Position numbers and translations under genes: made by a program | Assembly: GCA_947472885.1 (NCBI GenBank) | Contig: CANJBX010000003.1 | Span: 28,700-92,699 of the forward strand | DNA: 64,000 nucleotides | Origin: Hyphomicrobiaceae bacterium | GTDB lineage: Bacteria; Pseudomonadota; Alphaproteobacteria; Rhizobiales; Xanthobacteraceae | Direction: 5' to 3' | Notes under the pieces: generated by a model | The model's input: only the letters and a program-made list of their open reading frames with translations | The model's database searches: none | What the model was told of the DNA's origin: nothing | Shown here: positions 35,427 through 44,289 of the stretch, piece after piece | How positions within the stretch are numbered: the stretch's first letter is position 1 | Layout of the letters: each line of letters begins with the position of its first letter

Positions 35427-37010
35427 ATGACACGCAACTTCCATCTGCCGGGCCGCTCGCCGGTGTTCGCCGGCGAAGGCATGGCCGCGACCTCGCATCC
35501 GCTGGCGACGCAAGCCGCCATTGAGGTGCTGAAAGCCGGCGGCACCGCAGCCGATGCCGCCGTCACGGCCGTTGCGGCGCTGTGCGTGGTGGAGCCGGCG
35601 ATGACCGGCATCGGCGGCGATTGCTTCTGTCTCGTTTCGCAGCCGGGCAAGCCGGTGTGGGGTTACAACGGTTCCGGCCGCGCCGGCGCGAAGGCTTCGA
35701 CGCAGGCGCTGCTCGATCAGGGCATCAATTCCATCGGCATGACGTCGGCCCACTCGGTCACGGTGCCGGGGGCAATTGAAGCCTGGGATGCTGTGTTGAA
35801 AAACTACGGCCGCTTCGGACTGGACCGCGCGCTGGCGCCGGCGATCCGTTTTGCCGAGCATGGTTTTCCGGTCGCGCCGCGCGTCGCCTTCGACTGGGCC
35901 GGGGTGATCGACAAGCTGAAGGCAGATCCGGCTGCGACGAAACACGCGCTGGCTGACGGTCGCGCGCCTTCGGTGGGCGATGTCTTCAGGTTTCCGGCGC
36001 TTGCGCAAACGCTGAAAGCCATTGCGGCGCACGGCCCGAAGGCTTTTTACGAAGGCGCGGTTGCGGAAGATATCGTCGCGGCGGTCGCGCCGCGTGGCGC
36101 TTTCCTGACGGTGGAGGATTTTGCCAACCATCGCGGCGACGTCGTCACGCCGATCTCGACCAATTATCGCGGTCTCGACATTCTGGAAATCCCGCCGAAC
36201 GGGCAGGGCCTCGTTGCGCTGGTGCTGCTCAACATGCTCGAAGGCTTCGACATGGCGAAGCTCGATGCACTGGGGCCGGAACGTTTCCATCTGGTGCTGG
36301 AAGCTGCCCGGATGGCGTATGCCATTCGCGATACGCATATCGCCGACCCGATCTATATGCGGGCCGCTATTCCGGCGCTGCTAGACAAAGGCTTCGCCGG
36401 AATGCTCGCGGATAAGATCGATTTGTCGAAGCGTACCGCGTTGCCGACCAAGCCAGCGCCCGGCAGCGACACGGTTTACCTCACCGTCATCGACCGTGAC
36501 AGGACGGCGGTGTCGTTCATCAATTCGCTGTTTTCTGCTTTTGGTTCCGGTATTTGCGGCGAGAAGAGCGGCGTGATGCAGAACAATCGCGGGGCATGTT
36601 TTGTCGTCGATCCTACCCATCCCAATACCTTCGGCCCCAAAAAACGGCCCATGCACACGATTATCCCGTCGATGGCCATGCGCGACGGCCGCTGCGAAAT
36701 GGCGTTCGGCGTCATGGGTTCGCACTATCAGCCGATGGGCCATGCGCACATCATCAACAACATCGTCGATTACGGCATGGATGTGCAGCAGGCCATCGAT
36801 GCGCCCCGCGTTTTCTTCACCGGCGAGCGGACGGAAGTCGAAAACGGAGTTTCCGCTGCAACCATCGAAGGGCTGCGTAAGCGGGGACATGACGTGCACG
36901 TCGCACCGCTGCCATGGGGCGGCAGTCAGGCGATCAGGATCGATTGGGAACGTGGCGTGCTGATCGGCGGTTCCGATCCGCGCAAGGACGGCTGCGCGCT
37001 CGGCTACTAG
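35427..37010 (+). CDS. Gamma-glutamyltransferase family protein
   Basis: This is an Ntn-hydrolase-type gamma-glutamyltransferase/acylase, 527 aa. GMAATSHPLATQAAIEVLKAGGTAADAAV and EPAMTGIGGDCF open the protein. The autoprocessing nucleophile is likely Thr349 in SDTVYLTVIDRDRTAVSFINSLFSAFGSGI. The Thr is retained, although TTH is changed to TVY. PMHTIIPSMAMRDG and the MGSHYQPMGHAHI motif follow. There is no clear signal peptide, so it may be cytoplasmic. It may act on glutathione or gamma-glutamyl or acyl amides. Confidence 0.88.
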   Translation: MTRNFHLPGRSPVFAGEGMAATSHPLATQAAIEVLKAGGTAADAAVTAVAALCVVEPAMTGIGGDCFCLVSQPGKPVWGYNGSGRAGAKASTQALLDQGINSIGMTSAHSVTVPGAIEAWDAVLKNYGRFGLDRALAPAIRFAEHGFPVAPRVAFDWAGVIDKLKADPAATKHALADGRAPSVGDVFRFPALAQTLKAIAAHGPKAFYEGAVAEDIVAAVAPRGAFLTVEDFANHRGDVVTPISTNYRGLDILEIPPNGQGLVALVLLNMLEGFDMAKLDALGPERFHLVLEAARMAYAIRDTHIADPIYMRAAIPALLDKGFAGMLADKIDLSKRTALPTKPAPGSDTVYLTVIDRDRTAVSFINSLFSAFGSGICGEKSGVMQNNRGACFVVDPTHPNTFGPKKRPMHTIIPSMAMRDGRCEMAFGVMGSHYQPMGHAHIINNIVDYGMDVQQAIDAPRVFFTGERTEVENGVSAATIEGLRKRGHDVHVAPLPWGGSQAIRIDWERGVLIGGSDPRKDGCALGY

Positions 37011-37016
37011 ACCCGT

Positions 37017-37328
37017 TCAGTCTTCGCCCGACGATTCCGGTTTTCCGCGCGACAGGTTTTTCATCGCGCCATAGGCGGCGATGGCTTCCTGTGGCGTGGC
37101 GCGGCGGCGGTCGCGGGTCTGCGGTTCGCCACGGTCGGTCGCAATCAGATGCGCGAGGTAGGACACCGAGGTGCGCCGGGATGGCAGCGTGGTCTGCTCG
37201 CCGGACTGCACTGGCGCGATCAGCACCAGCGCCGTGCCGGGCTCTCTGGGCTTTGCCTCAGCCGGCGGCTCAGGCTGGCGAGGCCGCAAGCCCATGCGGG
37301 GCATCTGGGTACGGATCGGCCTGATCAT
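37017..37328 (-). CDS. Small hypothetical protein, possibly conserved
   Basis: This is a 103-aa basic, proline-rich protein. Its recognisable part is the C-terminal VSYLAHLIATDRGEPQTRDRRRATPQEAIAAYGAM. I recall that pattern from small conserved proteins of Bradyrhizobium-like genomes, so I think the ORF is real. It is convergent with the gamma-glutamyltransferase (6-bp gap) and divergent from the EAL gene. There is no domain or function assignment. Confidence 0.6.
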   Translation of the reverse strand: MIRPIRTQMPRMGLRPRQPEPPAEAKPREPGTALVLIAPVQSGEQTTLPSRRTSVSYLAHLIATDRGEPQTRDRRRATPQEAIAAYGAMKNLSRGKPESSGED

Positions 37329-37531
37329 GCTTCGGCTGTCTCATTTTGGGACGCAACGCGCCCTTCCAACGTCTGTTCCGCAAGCACCATGCCGTTCTGG
37401 CTGGCCTTCTTTTTGGAAGCTTTCGCCGCGCTGGATTCTCGAAAACTTCACCGTTTTCGGGCAGATTGGGGCGAATCGGCCATCGGTGGGGGCAATCGCC
37501 GCGCCCAGTTGTGTGGCTGCGGAAGCCCTTG

Positions 37532-39229
37532 ATGACCCAATCCGAAACGCCCCCCGTAGTTGCGGTCGATACGGCCCAGATCTTCGCATCTGTTGGCGAC
37601 GTGCCTTACGAATGGCAAATAGCGGCGGATAATTTGCGATGGGGCGATAACGTCCGCGCCATTCTTGGGCTGCCGGATACCGCCGACATCGCCACCGGCC
37701 GCGCTTTCGCACAGCTGCTGGACCCGAATACGCCGCTGTCGCGCTTCGATGCGGTGATGCGATCAACCGAAGGCGACCAGGGTTCGGGCGTTTTCTATCA
37801 GGTGAAGTATTGCCTGCGCACCGCACAGACCTCCGGCCCCGGACTTTGGATCGAGGATGTCGGCCGCTGGTTCGCCGGGCCGGATGGCAAGCCTGTCCGC
37901 GCGCATGGGATCGTGCGCGTCATCAACGACCGTCACGCGCAGGAGCAGCAGCTCGCTTATCTCTCGCAGTTCGACGGGCTGACCGGCGAAATGAACCGCT
38001 GGCGGCTCGCCGAGGTTTTGACCTCGACACTTGAAGAGGCCACCAAGTTTCGCAACTCGTGCGGCTTCCTGCTCGCGGCAATCGATAACCTCGCCCGCAT
38101 CAATGAAGCGTATGGTTACGATGTTGCCGATGAGGTGATCGCGGCGGTCGCCAAGCGCCTGCGCGCCAAGATGCGCGGCGCCGATGTTCTGGGACGTTTC
38201 TCCGGCAACAAGTTCGGCATCGTCCTCAACAAATATACCTTCGAAGATCTCAACACCGCCGCTGATCGCTTGCTGGCCGGGGTGCGTGACGACGTGGTGC
38301 AGACCAAGGCTGGCCCGGTTGCGGTCACGGCGACCATCGGCGGCGTGGTTGCGCCGCGCCATGCGCGCAGTGTCGGGGAAATCCTGTCTCGTGCCCAAGA
38401 GGCGCTCAACGCTGCGAAGGCCAAGCGCAAGGGTTCGTTCCTGTCGTATCGTCCAAACATCGAGCGCGAGGAGCGCCGCCGCGAGAACCAGCGCTCTGGC
38501 GACGAGATTGTCAGCGCGCTGAACGAGCGCCGCGTCGTGATGGCATTCGAGCCGGTTGTCGAAACGCTGTCGCGCAAGATCGCTTTCCACGAATGCCTGA
38601 TGCGCATCCGCCGCCCGGACGGTTCGATTGAAACCGCGCAGAACGTCATTCCGGCCGCTGAACATCTTGGCTTCGTGCGTCTGCTCGACCATCGGGTGCT
38701 GGAACTGGTGATTGCGGAACTCGCCGCCAACCCGAACTTCCGGGCCAGCATGAATGCGTCGCCGATTTCGGCAACCGATCCCGACTGGTGGGCTGCGCTG
38801 AATACGCAGTTGCGCATGTATCCTGGCGTCGCCCAGCGACTCATCATCGAGATCACCGAAATGTCGGCTATTCAGGACATCGACGACACCCGCGGCTTTG
38901 TTGCGCGCGTCAAGGATCTCGGCTGTCAGATTGCCATCGACGATTTCGGTGCGGGCTACACGTTGTTCCGCAGCCTGCGCAAGCTCGGCGTCGATATCGT
39001 GAAGATCGACGGCGCATTCGTCGAACACATGATCCGTTCGGAAGACGACAGTGCGTTCGTGCTGACGCTGATCGATCTTGCTCGCCGGCTCAAGCTCAAG
39101 ACCGTGGCCGAGCGTGTGCAGGACGAAGAGGCTGCCAGTGTCCTTGCCAATGCCGGATGCGATTATCTGCAACGCAAGCTGATCGGGCTCGCCAAGCTCG
39201 AGCGCAAGCCGGACATCGCTGCGGCGTAA
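37532..39229 (+). CDS. GGDEF/EAL domain-containing signalling protein with degenerate motifs
   Basis: This is a 565-aa protein with a PAS-like N-terminal sensor part (about residues 20 to 150), a GGDEF domain (about 155 to 310) and an EAL domain (about 335 to 560). The start at 37532 (MTQSETPPVV) is chosen over the track start, whose upstream part is not PAS-like. The GGDEF signature reads SGNKF. The EAL motif is EPV, while the second Glu (IIEITE), DDFG and Lys (KIDGAFV) are kept; VQDEE and QRK replace VETEE and QGY. Cyclase activity is unlikely, and phosphodiesterase activity is doubtful. It may sense c-di-GMP or serve a regulatory role. Confidence 0.88.
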   Translation: MTQSETPPVVAVDTAQIFASVGDVPYEWQIAADNLRWGDNVRAILGLPDTADIATGRAFAQLLDPNTPLSRFDAVMRSTEGDQGSGVFYQVKYCLRTAQTSGPGLWIEDVGRWFAGPDGKPVRAHGIVRVINDRHAQEQQLAYLSQFDGLTGEMNRWRLAEVLTSTLEEATKFRNSCGFLLAAIDNLARINEAYGYDVADEVIAAVAKRLRAKMRGADVLGRFSGNKFGIVLNKYTFEDLNTAADRLLAGVRDDVVQTKAGPVAVTATIGGVVAPRHARSVGEILSRAQEALNAAKAKRKGSFLSYRPNIEREERRRENQRSGDEIVSALNERRVVMAFEPVVETLSRKIAFHECLMRIRRPDGSIETAQNVIPAAEHLGFVRLLDHRVLELVIAELAANPNFRASMNASPISATDPDWWAALNTQLRMYPGVAQRLIIEITEMSAIQDIDDTRGFVARVKDLGCQIAIDDFGAGYTLFRSLRKLGVDIVKIDGAFVEHMIRSEDDSAFVLTLIDLARRLKLKTVAERVQDEEAASVLANAGCDYLQRKLIGLAKLERKPDIAAA

Positions 39230-39296
39230 TCAGCCGTCTGAAAACAAACGGCACAGCCTTGAGGCCGCGCCGAAAGTTTTTCAGGAGTGCTTGAAA

Positions 39297-39887
39297 CTAT
39301 TTCTTGTCGCTGTCGCCCAAGCGGTCGATGCGTCTTTGCATTTCTTCCATCTGGCGCTTGAGATCGTTGATCTCACCGCCGCCTGCTGGCTTCTCCGCCT
39401 CGGTTCCGGTTGCCGCCGGCGCCTGCTGACCCGCCCGCGCGAACGGCGCGAACATGGCAAAGGCTCGCTCGAACATTTCCATGTTGCGGCGGACCTGTTC
39501 TTCCATCGGGCCGAACCCGACGCCGCCGAAGGTCGATGACATGTGTTCGCGGAACTTGCCCTGTTCCTTGGTCAGCGAGTCGATGGAGGCTTCCAGAAAG
39601 CGCGGCACCATCATCTGCATGCTGTCGCCGTAGAAGCGGATGAGCTGGCGCAGGAATGCGATCGGAAGGAGGTTCTGCCCTTCCTTGTTTTCCTGCTCGA
39701 AGATGATCTGGGCCAGTACCGAGCGGGTAATGTCGTCGCCGGATTTTGCGTCGTAAACGATAAAATCCGATCCCGATTTGACCATCGTGGCGAGGTCTTC
39801 GAGGGTGACGTAGGTGCTCGTCCCGGTGTTGTAGAGACGCCGATTGGCGTATTTCTTGATGATGACGGGTTCTTCTGGCTTCGTCAT
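39297..39887 (-). CDS. phaR: Polyhydroxyalkanoate synthesis repressor
   Basis: This is PhaR, a DNA- and PHB-binding regulator of polyhydroxybutyrate granule genes, 196 aa. The PHB_acc_N domain is at the N-terminus (VIIKKYANRRLYNTGTSTYVTLEDLA). The middle domain carries LLPIAFLRQLIRFYGDSMQMMVPRFL, and the C-terminal coiled coil ends in LKRQMEEMQRRIDRLG. It is divergent from phaA with a 289-bp gap. I saw no clear PhaR box there. Confidence 0.93.
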   Translation of the reverse strand: MTKPEEPVIIKKYANRRLYNTGTSTYVTLEDLATMVKSGSDFIVYDAKSGDDITRSVLAQIIFEQENKEGQNLLPIAFLRQLIRFYGDSMQMMVPRFLEASIDSLTKEQGKFREHMSSTFGGVGFGPMEEQVRRNMEMFERAFAMFAPFARAGQQAPAATGTEAEKPAGGGEINDLKRQMEEMQRRIDRLGDSDKK

Positions 39888-40176
39888 TTTGACTGTTACT
39901 CGTTTCCCCCGGCGGTACCCGGCATCTTGGGTCCATTGGGCACTTTAGAAAAGCTACGGTGTTTTCCGGCCTTGGGCCACTATTTTGTGCAGGTGCGTTG
40001 TCCCGCTTTGTAGTCATCCCGTTGGCGCCCAGGTCCGGGATCGCCATCTGATCTTCACTTCACCGTCGCATCCGCATGTTTCGACGTTATCGGGCCGCAG
40101 GATTTGGGTTGAATTGACACGGCCCAGCCCGGTAGCAAGGATGCAACCCTAATTGATCTGAACCAGGAGCATTCCC

Positions 40177-41352
40177 ATGGCAGACGACATCGTCATCGTT
40201 GGCGCGGCACGTACCGCGGTCGGCGCGTTTAACGGCGCTTTCGCCAATTTACCCGCCCATGAGCTGGGTGCGGTGGCGATCAAGGCTGCGCTGGAACGTG
40301 CCGGTATCGAGGGCGGGCGTGTCTCCGAAGTCATCATGGGTCAGATCCTGACGGCCGGGCAGGGCCAGAACCCGGCCCGTATCGCCTCCATCAACGCCGG
40401 CATCCCGGTCGAGAGCCCCGCGTGGGGCGTCAACCAGCTCTGCGGTTCGGGCCTACGGGCAGTGGCGCTCGGGTACCAGGCTATCCTCAACGGCGACTCC
40501 GACGTCGTGGTCGCCGGCGGTCAGGAATCCATGAGCATGTCGCCCCACTGCCAGCACCTGCGCGGCGGCGTGAAGATGGGTAACTTCGAGATGGTCGATA
40601 CGATGATCAAGGACGGCCTGTGGGATGCCTTCAACGGCTACCACATGGGCAACACGGCCGAGAACGTCGCGCGCCAGTGGCAGATCACGCGTGAGCAGCA
40701 GGACCAGTTCGCGGTCGCCTCGCAGAACAAGGCCGAGGCCGCGCAGAAAGCCGGCAAGTTCAAGGATGAAATAACCGGCGTCACCGTGAAGTCCCGCAAG
40801 GGCGATGTGGTCGTCGATACCGACGAATATCCCAAGCAGGGCGTCACCATGGAATCCGTCGGCAAGCTGCGTCCGGCCTTTGCCAAGGATGGCTCGGTGA
40901 CGGCTGCCAATGCTTCCGGCATTAACGACGGCGCCGCCGCCATCGTGCTGATGCGCGCGAGCGAAGCCGCCAAGGGCAATCACAAGGTGATGGCGCGGAT
41001 TGCCTCATGGGCGCACGCCGGCGTCGATCCGGCGATCATGGGAACGGGGCCGATCCCGGCCTCGCGCGCAGCCCTCAAGAAGGCCGGCTGGAACATCGCC
41101 GACCTCGACCTGATCGAAGCCAACGAAGCCTTCGCCGCGCAGGCCTGTGCGGTGAACAAGGACCTCGGTTGGGATACCTCGAAGGTCAACGTCAACGGTG
41201 GTGCCATCGCCATCGGCCATCCCGTCGGCGCTTCGGGCGCGCGCGTTCTCAGCACGCTGTTGTTCGAAATGCAGCGCCGCAATGCCAAGAAGGGCCTCTC
41301 GACGCTGTGCATCGGCGGCGGTATGGGAATTGCTATGTGCATCGAGCGTTAA
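40177..41352 (+). CDS. phaA: Acetyl-CoA acetyltransferase (beta-ketothiolase)
   Basis: This is a biosynthetic thiolase that condenses two acetyl-CoA to acetoacetyl-CoA, the first PHB step, 391 aa. The active-site Cys lies in NQLCGSGLRAV near residue 88. The His lies in GHPVGASGARV near residue 348, and the second Cys in LCIGGGMGIAMC near the end. It lies 83 bp before phaB and next to phaR, so it belongs to the PHB set. The synthase phaC is not in the window. Confidence 0.95.
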   Translation: MADDIVIVGAARTAVGAFNGAFANLPAHELGAVAIKAALERAGIEGGRVSEVIMGQILTAGQGQNPARIASINAGIPVESPAWGVNQLCGSGLRAVALGYQAILNGDSDVVVAGGQESMSMSPHCQHLRGGVKMGNFEMVDTMIKDGLWDAFNGYHMGNTAENVARQWQITREQQDQFAVASQNKAEAAQKAGKFKDEITGVTVKSRKGDVVVDTDEYPKQGVTMESVGKLRPAFAKDGSVTAANASGINDGAAAIVLMRASEAAKGNHKVMARIASWAHAGVDPAIMGTGPIPASRAALKKAGWNIADLDLIEANEAFAAQACAVNKDLGWDTSKVNVNGGAIAIGHPVGASGARVLSTLLFEMQRRNAKKGLSTLCIGGGMGIAMCIER

Positions 41353-41435
41353 GCTCGCCGCATCAGGAACGTCACTCAGGCGGCCGGGCGAATGTCCGGC
41401 CGTTACGGCCAAAAAAGGTCTGGGAGAAGTAAGTC

Positions 41436-42161
41436 ATGGCTCGCGTAGCAGTCGTTACGGGCGGAACCCGCGGCATCGGCGCCGCCATCGCCAAGGCGCT
41501 CAAGGCTGCCGGCTATAAAGTCGCGGCCAATTATGCCGGTAACCACGAAGCTGCGCAGAAGTTCAAGGCCGAGACCGGCATCAGCATTTTCAAATGGGAT
41601 GTGTCGTCATTTGAGGCCTGTGCGGAGGGCCTGAAGAAGGTCGAGGCTGAACTCGGCCCCATCGAAGTGCTGGTCAACAACGCCGGTATCACGCGCGACA
41701 CCACGCTGCACCGCATGAAGCCCGATCAGTGGAACGCGGTCATCAACACCAACCTCAATTCGCTGTTCAACATGTGCCGTCATGTCATCGAGGGGATGCG
41801 CGAGCGTAAATTCGGCCGCATCGTCAATATCGCCTCGATCAACGGGCAGAAGGGCCAGATCGGCCAGACCAATTATTCCGCCGCCAAGGCCGGCGAGATC
41901 GGTTTCACCAAGGCGCTGGCGCAGGAAAACGCCAAGCTCAACGTGACCGTCAACGCCATCGCGCCGGGCTACATCAACACCGAGATGGTGCAGGCGGTGC
42001 CGAAGGACGTGCTGGAGAAAAACATCCTGCCGCAAATTCCGATTGGCCGCCTCGGCGAGCCGGAAGAAATCGCGCGCTGCGTGGTGTTTCTGGCGTCCGA
42101 CGACGCGGGCCTGATCACCGGCTCGACCATGACCGTCAACGGCGGGCAGTATTTCGCGTAA
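41436..42161 (+). CDS. phbB: Acetoacetyl-CoA reductase
   Basis: This is an SDR enzyme reducing acetoacetyl-CoA to (R)-3-hydroxybutyryl-CoA with NADPH, 241 aa, the usual PhaB length. TGGTRGIGAAIAKAL (cofactor), NNAGITRD and YSAAK (catalytic) are present. NGQKGQIGQTNYSAAKAGEIGFTKALAQE is the PhaB-type segment. It is co-oriented with phaA and has GGGAGAA upstream. A convergent cupin gene begins 4 bp after the stop. Confidence 0.95.
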   Translation: MARVAVVTGGTRGIGAAIAKALKAAGYKVAANYAGNHEAAQKFKAETGISIFKWDVSSFEACAEGLKKVEAELGPIEVLVNNAGITRDTTLHRMKPDQWNAVINTNLNSLFNMCRHVIEGMRERKFGRIVNIASINGQKGQIGQTNYSAAKAGEIGFTKALAQENAKLNVTVNAIAPGYINTEMVQAVPKDVLEKNILPQIPIGRLGEPEEIARCVVFLASDDAGLITGSTMTVNGGQYFA

Positions 42162-42165
42162 AGCC

Positions 42166-42612
42166 TCAAGCTGAAGGTGGCGACCAGCCCGGCGGGGCAA
42201 GCACGAAACCTGCGAACTCGAAGGCCGGCGCCACCGTGCAGCCGACCAGCGTCCAGTCGCCGAGGCTTTGCGCGGATTGCCACGCATTGAACGGCACGAT
42301 GCCTTGAGGGCGTTGCCTTGCTGCGAGATCTGCGCCCAAGGTGAGCCACGTTGCAGGTTTTCCGTCTTCCGTCACGCCAAGCTTGAGCGGTGCGCCGGCA
42401 TGCCAGTGCCACATCTCCACTGCATCGACGCGATGCCAGTGCGAGTGCTCGCCGCGCGCCAGCAGATAGTAGATGGCTGTTGAAAAACCACGTTTTCCGT
42501 CAATGGTTTGCGGATCGCGAAAGGCCTCGCGGAAATGGCCACCTTCGGGGTGCGGTTGCAGGCCCAGGAGCGCGATGACTTCGGCGGCGGTCATGCCGTG
42601 CGGAATATCCAT
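42166..42612 (-). CDS. Cupin domain-containing protein (DUF985 type)
   Basis: This is a small cupin of the DUF985 family, 148 aa. MTAAEVIALLGLQPHPEGGHFREAFRDPQ and STAIYYLLARGEHSHWHRVDAVEMWHWHAGAPL hold the conserved His/Glu sites, with GWSPP at the C-terminus. The family may act on sugars or remain unassigned. It is convergent with phaB and 8 bp downstream of the gloB stop, so it is probably in one transcript with gloB. Confidence 0.88.
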   Translation of the reverse strand: MDIPHGMTAAEVIALLGLQPHPEGGHFREAFRDPQTIDGKRGFSTAIYYLLARGEHSHWHRVDAVEMWHWHAGAPLKLGVTEDGKPATWLTLGADLAARQRPQGIVPFNAWQSAQSLGDWTLVGCTVAPAFEFAGFVLAPPGWSPPSA

Positions 42613-42620
42613 TGCCAGCG

Positions 42621-43388
42621 TCAGAACTTGTTTTTGCGCGCTCTGATTTCCGTGAATACTTCCGCTGCAGGCTTGCCCACAAGGCCGACAGCCGCCGCGA
42701 TGGCGGGCATGTCTGCCCGCAGGAACACGTTATTCCGCTTCTCATCGCCTAGCAGCGACGGAATAGTGGGCTGGCCGGCGGCTAGCTGCGCCAAAACTTC
42801 CTTCTCGCGGTCGGCCAGTGCGGAATTGTCCGGCTCAATCGTCTTGGCGAATTTGATGTTCGCCGCGGTGTATTCATGGCCGCAATAAAGTTTCGTGTCG
42901 TCGGGCAGGGCGCGCAGCTTGAGGAGCGATTCCCACATCACCTCCGGCTTGCCTTCGATGACGCGGCCGCAGCCGACGGAGAACAGCGTGTCGCCGGCGA
43001 ACAGCAGCTTGTCGGCGGCGAAGAAATAATTGATCTGGCCGAGCGTGTGCCCGGGCGTCTCGATGCAGCGTGCCGACAGGTTGCCGACCTTCACCGTATC
43101 GTTGTCGCCGATCTGCACATCGACCGCCGGAATTTTCGCGGTCTCGGAACGCGGCGCCGTCACCTTGCATTTATGACGCTCTTTCAGTTCCGCGATGCCG
43201 CCGGTGTGATCGCCGTGATGGTGGGTGACGAGAATATCCGTTAGCTTCCAGCCGGTTTCCTTCAGCGCTGCTTCAACGGGTCCCGCTTCGGGCGCATCGA
43301 TGGCCGCGGTCGCGCCCGTTGCAGGATCGTGAACCAGCACGCCGAAATTATCCTGGCGGCAGCGGAACAGGTGCGTTTGTGCGGTCAT
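42621..43388 (-). CDS. gloB: Hydroxyacylglutathione hydrolase (glyoxalase II)
   Basis: This is a metallo-beta-lactamase-fold enzyme that hydrolyses S-lactoylglutathione, 255 aa. The metal motif THHHGDHTGG lies near residue 57. GDTLFSVGCGR and CGHEYTAANIKFA follow. The start at 43388 (MTAQTHLFRCRQDNFG) gives the usual length; the track ORF adds 26 residues. It is divergent from the methyltransferase gene. Confidence 0.93.
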   Translation of the reverse strand: MTAQTHLFRCRQDNFGVLVHDPATGATAAIDAPEAGPVEAALKETGWKLTDILVTHHHGDHTGGIAELKERHKCKVTAPRSETAKIPAVDVQIGDNDTVKVGNLSARCIETPGHTLGQINYFFAADKLLFAGDTLFSVGCGRVIEGKPEVMWESLLKLRALPDDTKLYCGHEYTAANIKFAKTIEPDNSALADREKEVLAQLAAGQPTIPSLLGDEKRNNVFLRADMPAIAAAVGLVGKPAAEVFTEIRARKNKF

Positions 43389-43527
43389 GGCGGGATTTCC
43401 GGATTTGTGAACGATGCTGGCCGGATATTCCGATGTTAACGGTGGCAACGCAACATAGCGCCGCACGTCGGGCTTAGACCTTTTGCGTTACATCCAATCT
43501 CCAGCAACTTTGTGCTAGTTTGCCGCC

Positions 43528-44271
43528 ATGTCGCTCGATGTCGTCGATCTGCGCAATTTCTATGCCCAGCGCCTCGGAACCGCTGCGCGCCGCTTTGTGG
43601 GCCGCGGGATTCGCAAGTTGTGGAACAACACGGCGGGCGAACGCGTGCTCGGCGTCGGTTACACGACGCCTTATCTCGGGCTGTTCCGCGAGGAAGCCGA
43701 ACGCTGCCTCGCCTTCATGCCGGCGCGGCAGGGCGCGGTGAAATGGCCGACAGCACGGCCCGCACTGGCAAGCCTTGTCGATCCTTATGAAATGCCGCTG
43801 ACCGACGGTTCGATGGATCGCGTGCTGCTCGTGCATGCGCTGGAGATGTCGGAGGATGCCGGCGCGCTGCTGCGCGAAGTCTGGCGCGTGCTGAATGCGG
43901 GCGGCAGGCTGCTCATTGTGGTGCCGAACCCTCGCGGACTGTGGGCGCGCATGGACACGACGCCGTTCGGTCACGGGCGGCCCTATTCACGGCCGCAGAT
44001 CATCCAATTCTTGCGCGATGCGTGGTTCACGCCGGTGTCGTGGGGCGATGCGCTGTACGTGCCGCCGATTTCGCGCGGCTGGTTCTTGCGATCATCGGCG
44101 GCGTGGGAACGCACGGGCGCGGCGCTGTCGGCGCCGATGGCCGGCGTGCATATCGTCGAAGCCACCAAGCAGGTCTATCGCGCGATTCCTGCGCGCCGCG
44201 AACGGCCGCAGTTTGCGCCGGCGCTCAATCCCGCGCCGTCGCCGCGCGTCAGCGAATTGCCGCGCGGCTAG
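43528..44271 (+). CDS. Class I SAM-dependent methyltransferase domain protein
   Basis: This is a 247-aa protein with a methyltransferase-11 type fold. GERVLGVGYTTPYLG is an altered motif I. DRVLLVHALEMSEDAGALLREVWRVLNAGGRLLIVVPNPRGLW covers motifs II to III. The Gly-rich SAM loop is less regular than in typical enzymes. It is divergent from gloB and precedes the convergent DUF4167 gene. The substrate is unknown. Confidence 0.85.
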   Translation: MSLDVVDLRNFYAQRLGTAARRFVGRGIRKLWNNTAGERVLGVGYTTPYLGLFREEAERCLAFMPARQGAVKWPTARPALASLVDPYEMPLTDGSMDRVLLVHALEMSEDAGALLREVWRVLNAGGRLLIVVPNPRGLWARMDTTPFGHGRPYSRPQIIQFLRDAWFTPVSWGDALYVPPISRGWFLRSSAAWERTGAALSAPMAGVHIVEATKQVYRAIPARRERPQFAPALNPAPSPRVSELPRG

Positions 44272-44289
44272 ATCGGTTCACATTCAGGG

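Noticed and set aside
37763-39172. Minus-strand ORF (469 aa) opposite the GGDEF/EAL gene
   Set aside because: It is an antisense shadow; the plus-strand gene has clear PAS, GGDEF and EAL sequence.
39888-40176. PhaR binding boxes between phaR and phaA
   Set aside because: I saw only fragments of the expected TGC-rich motif, not a clear pair.
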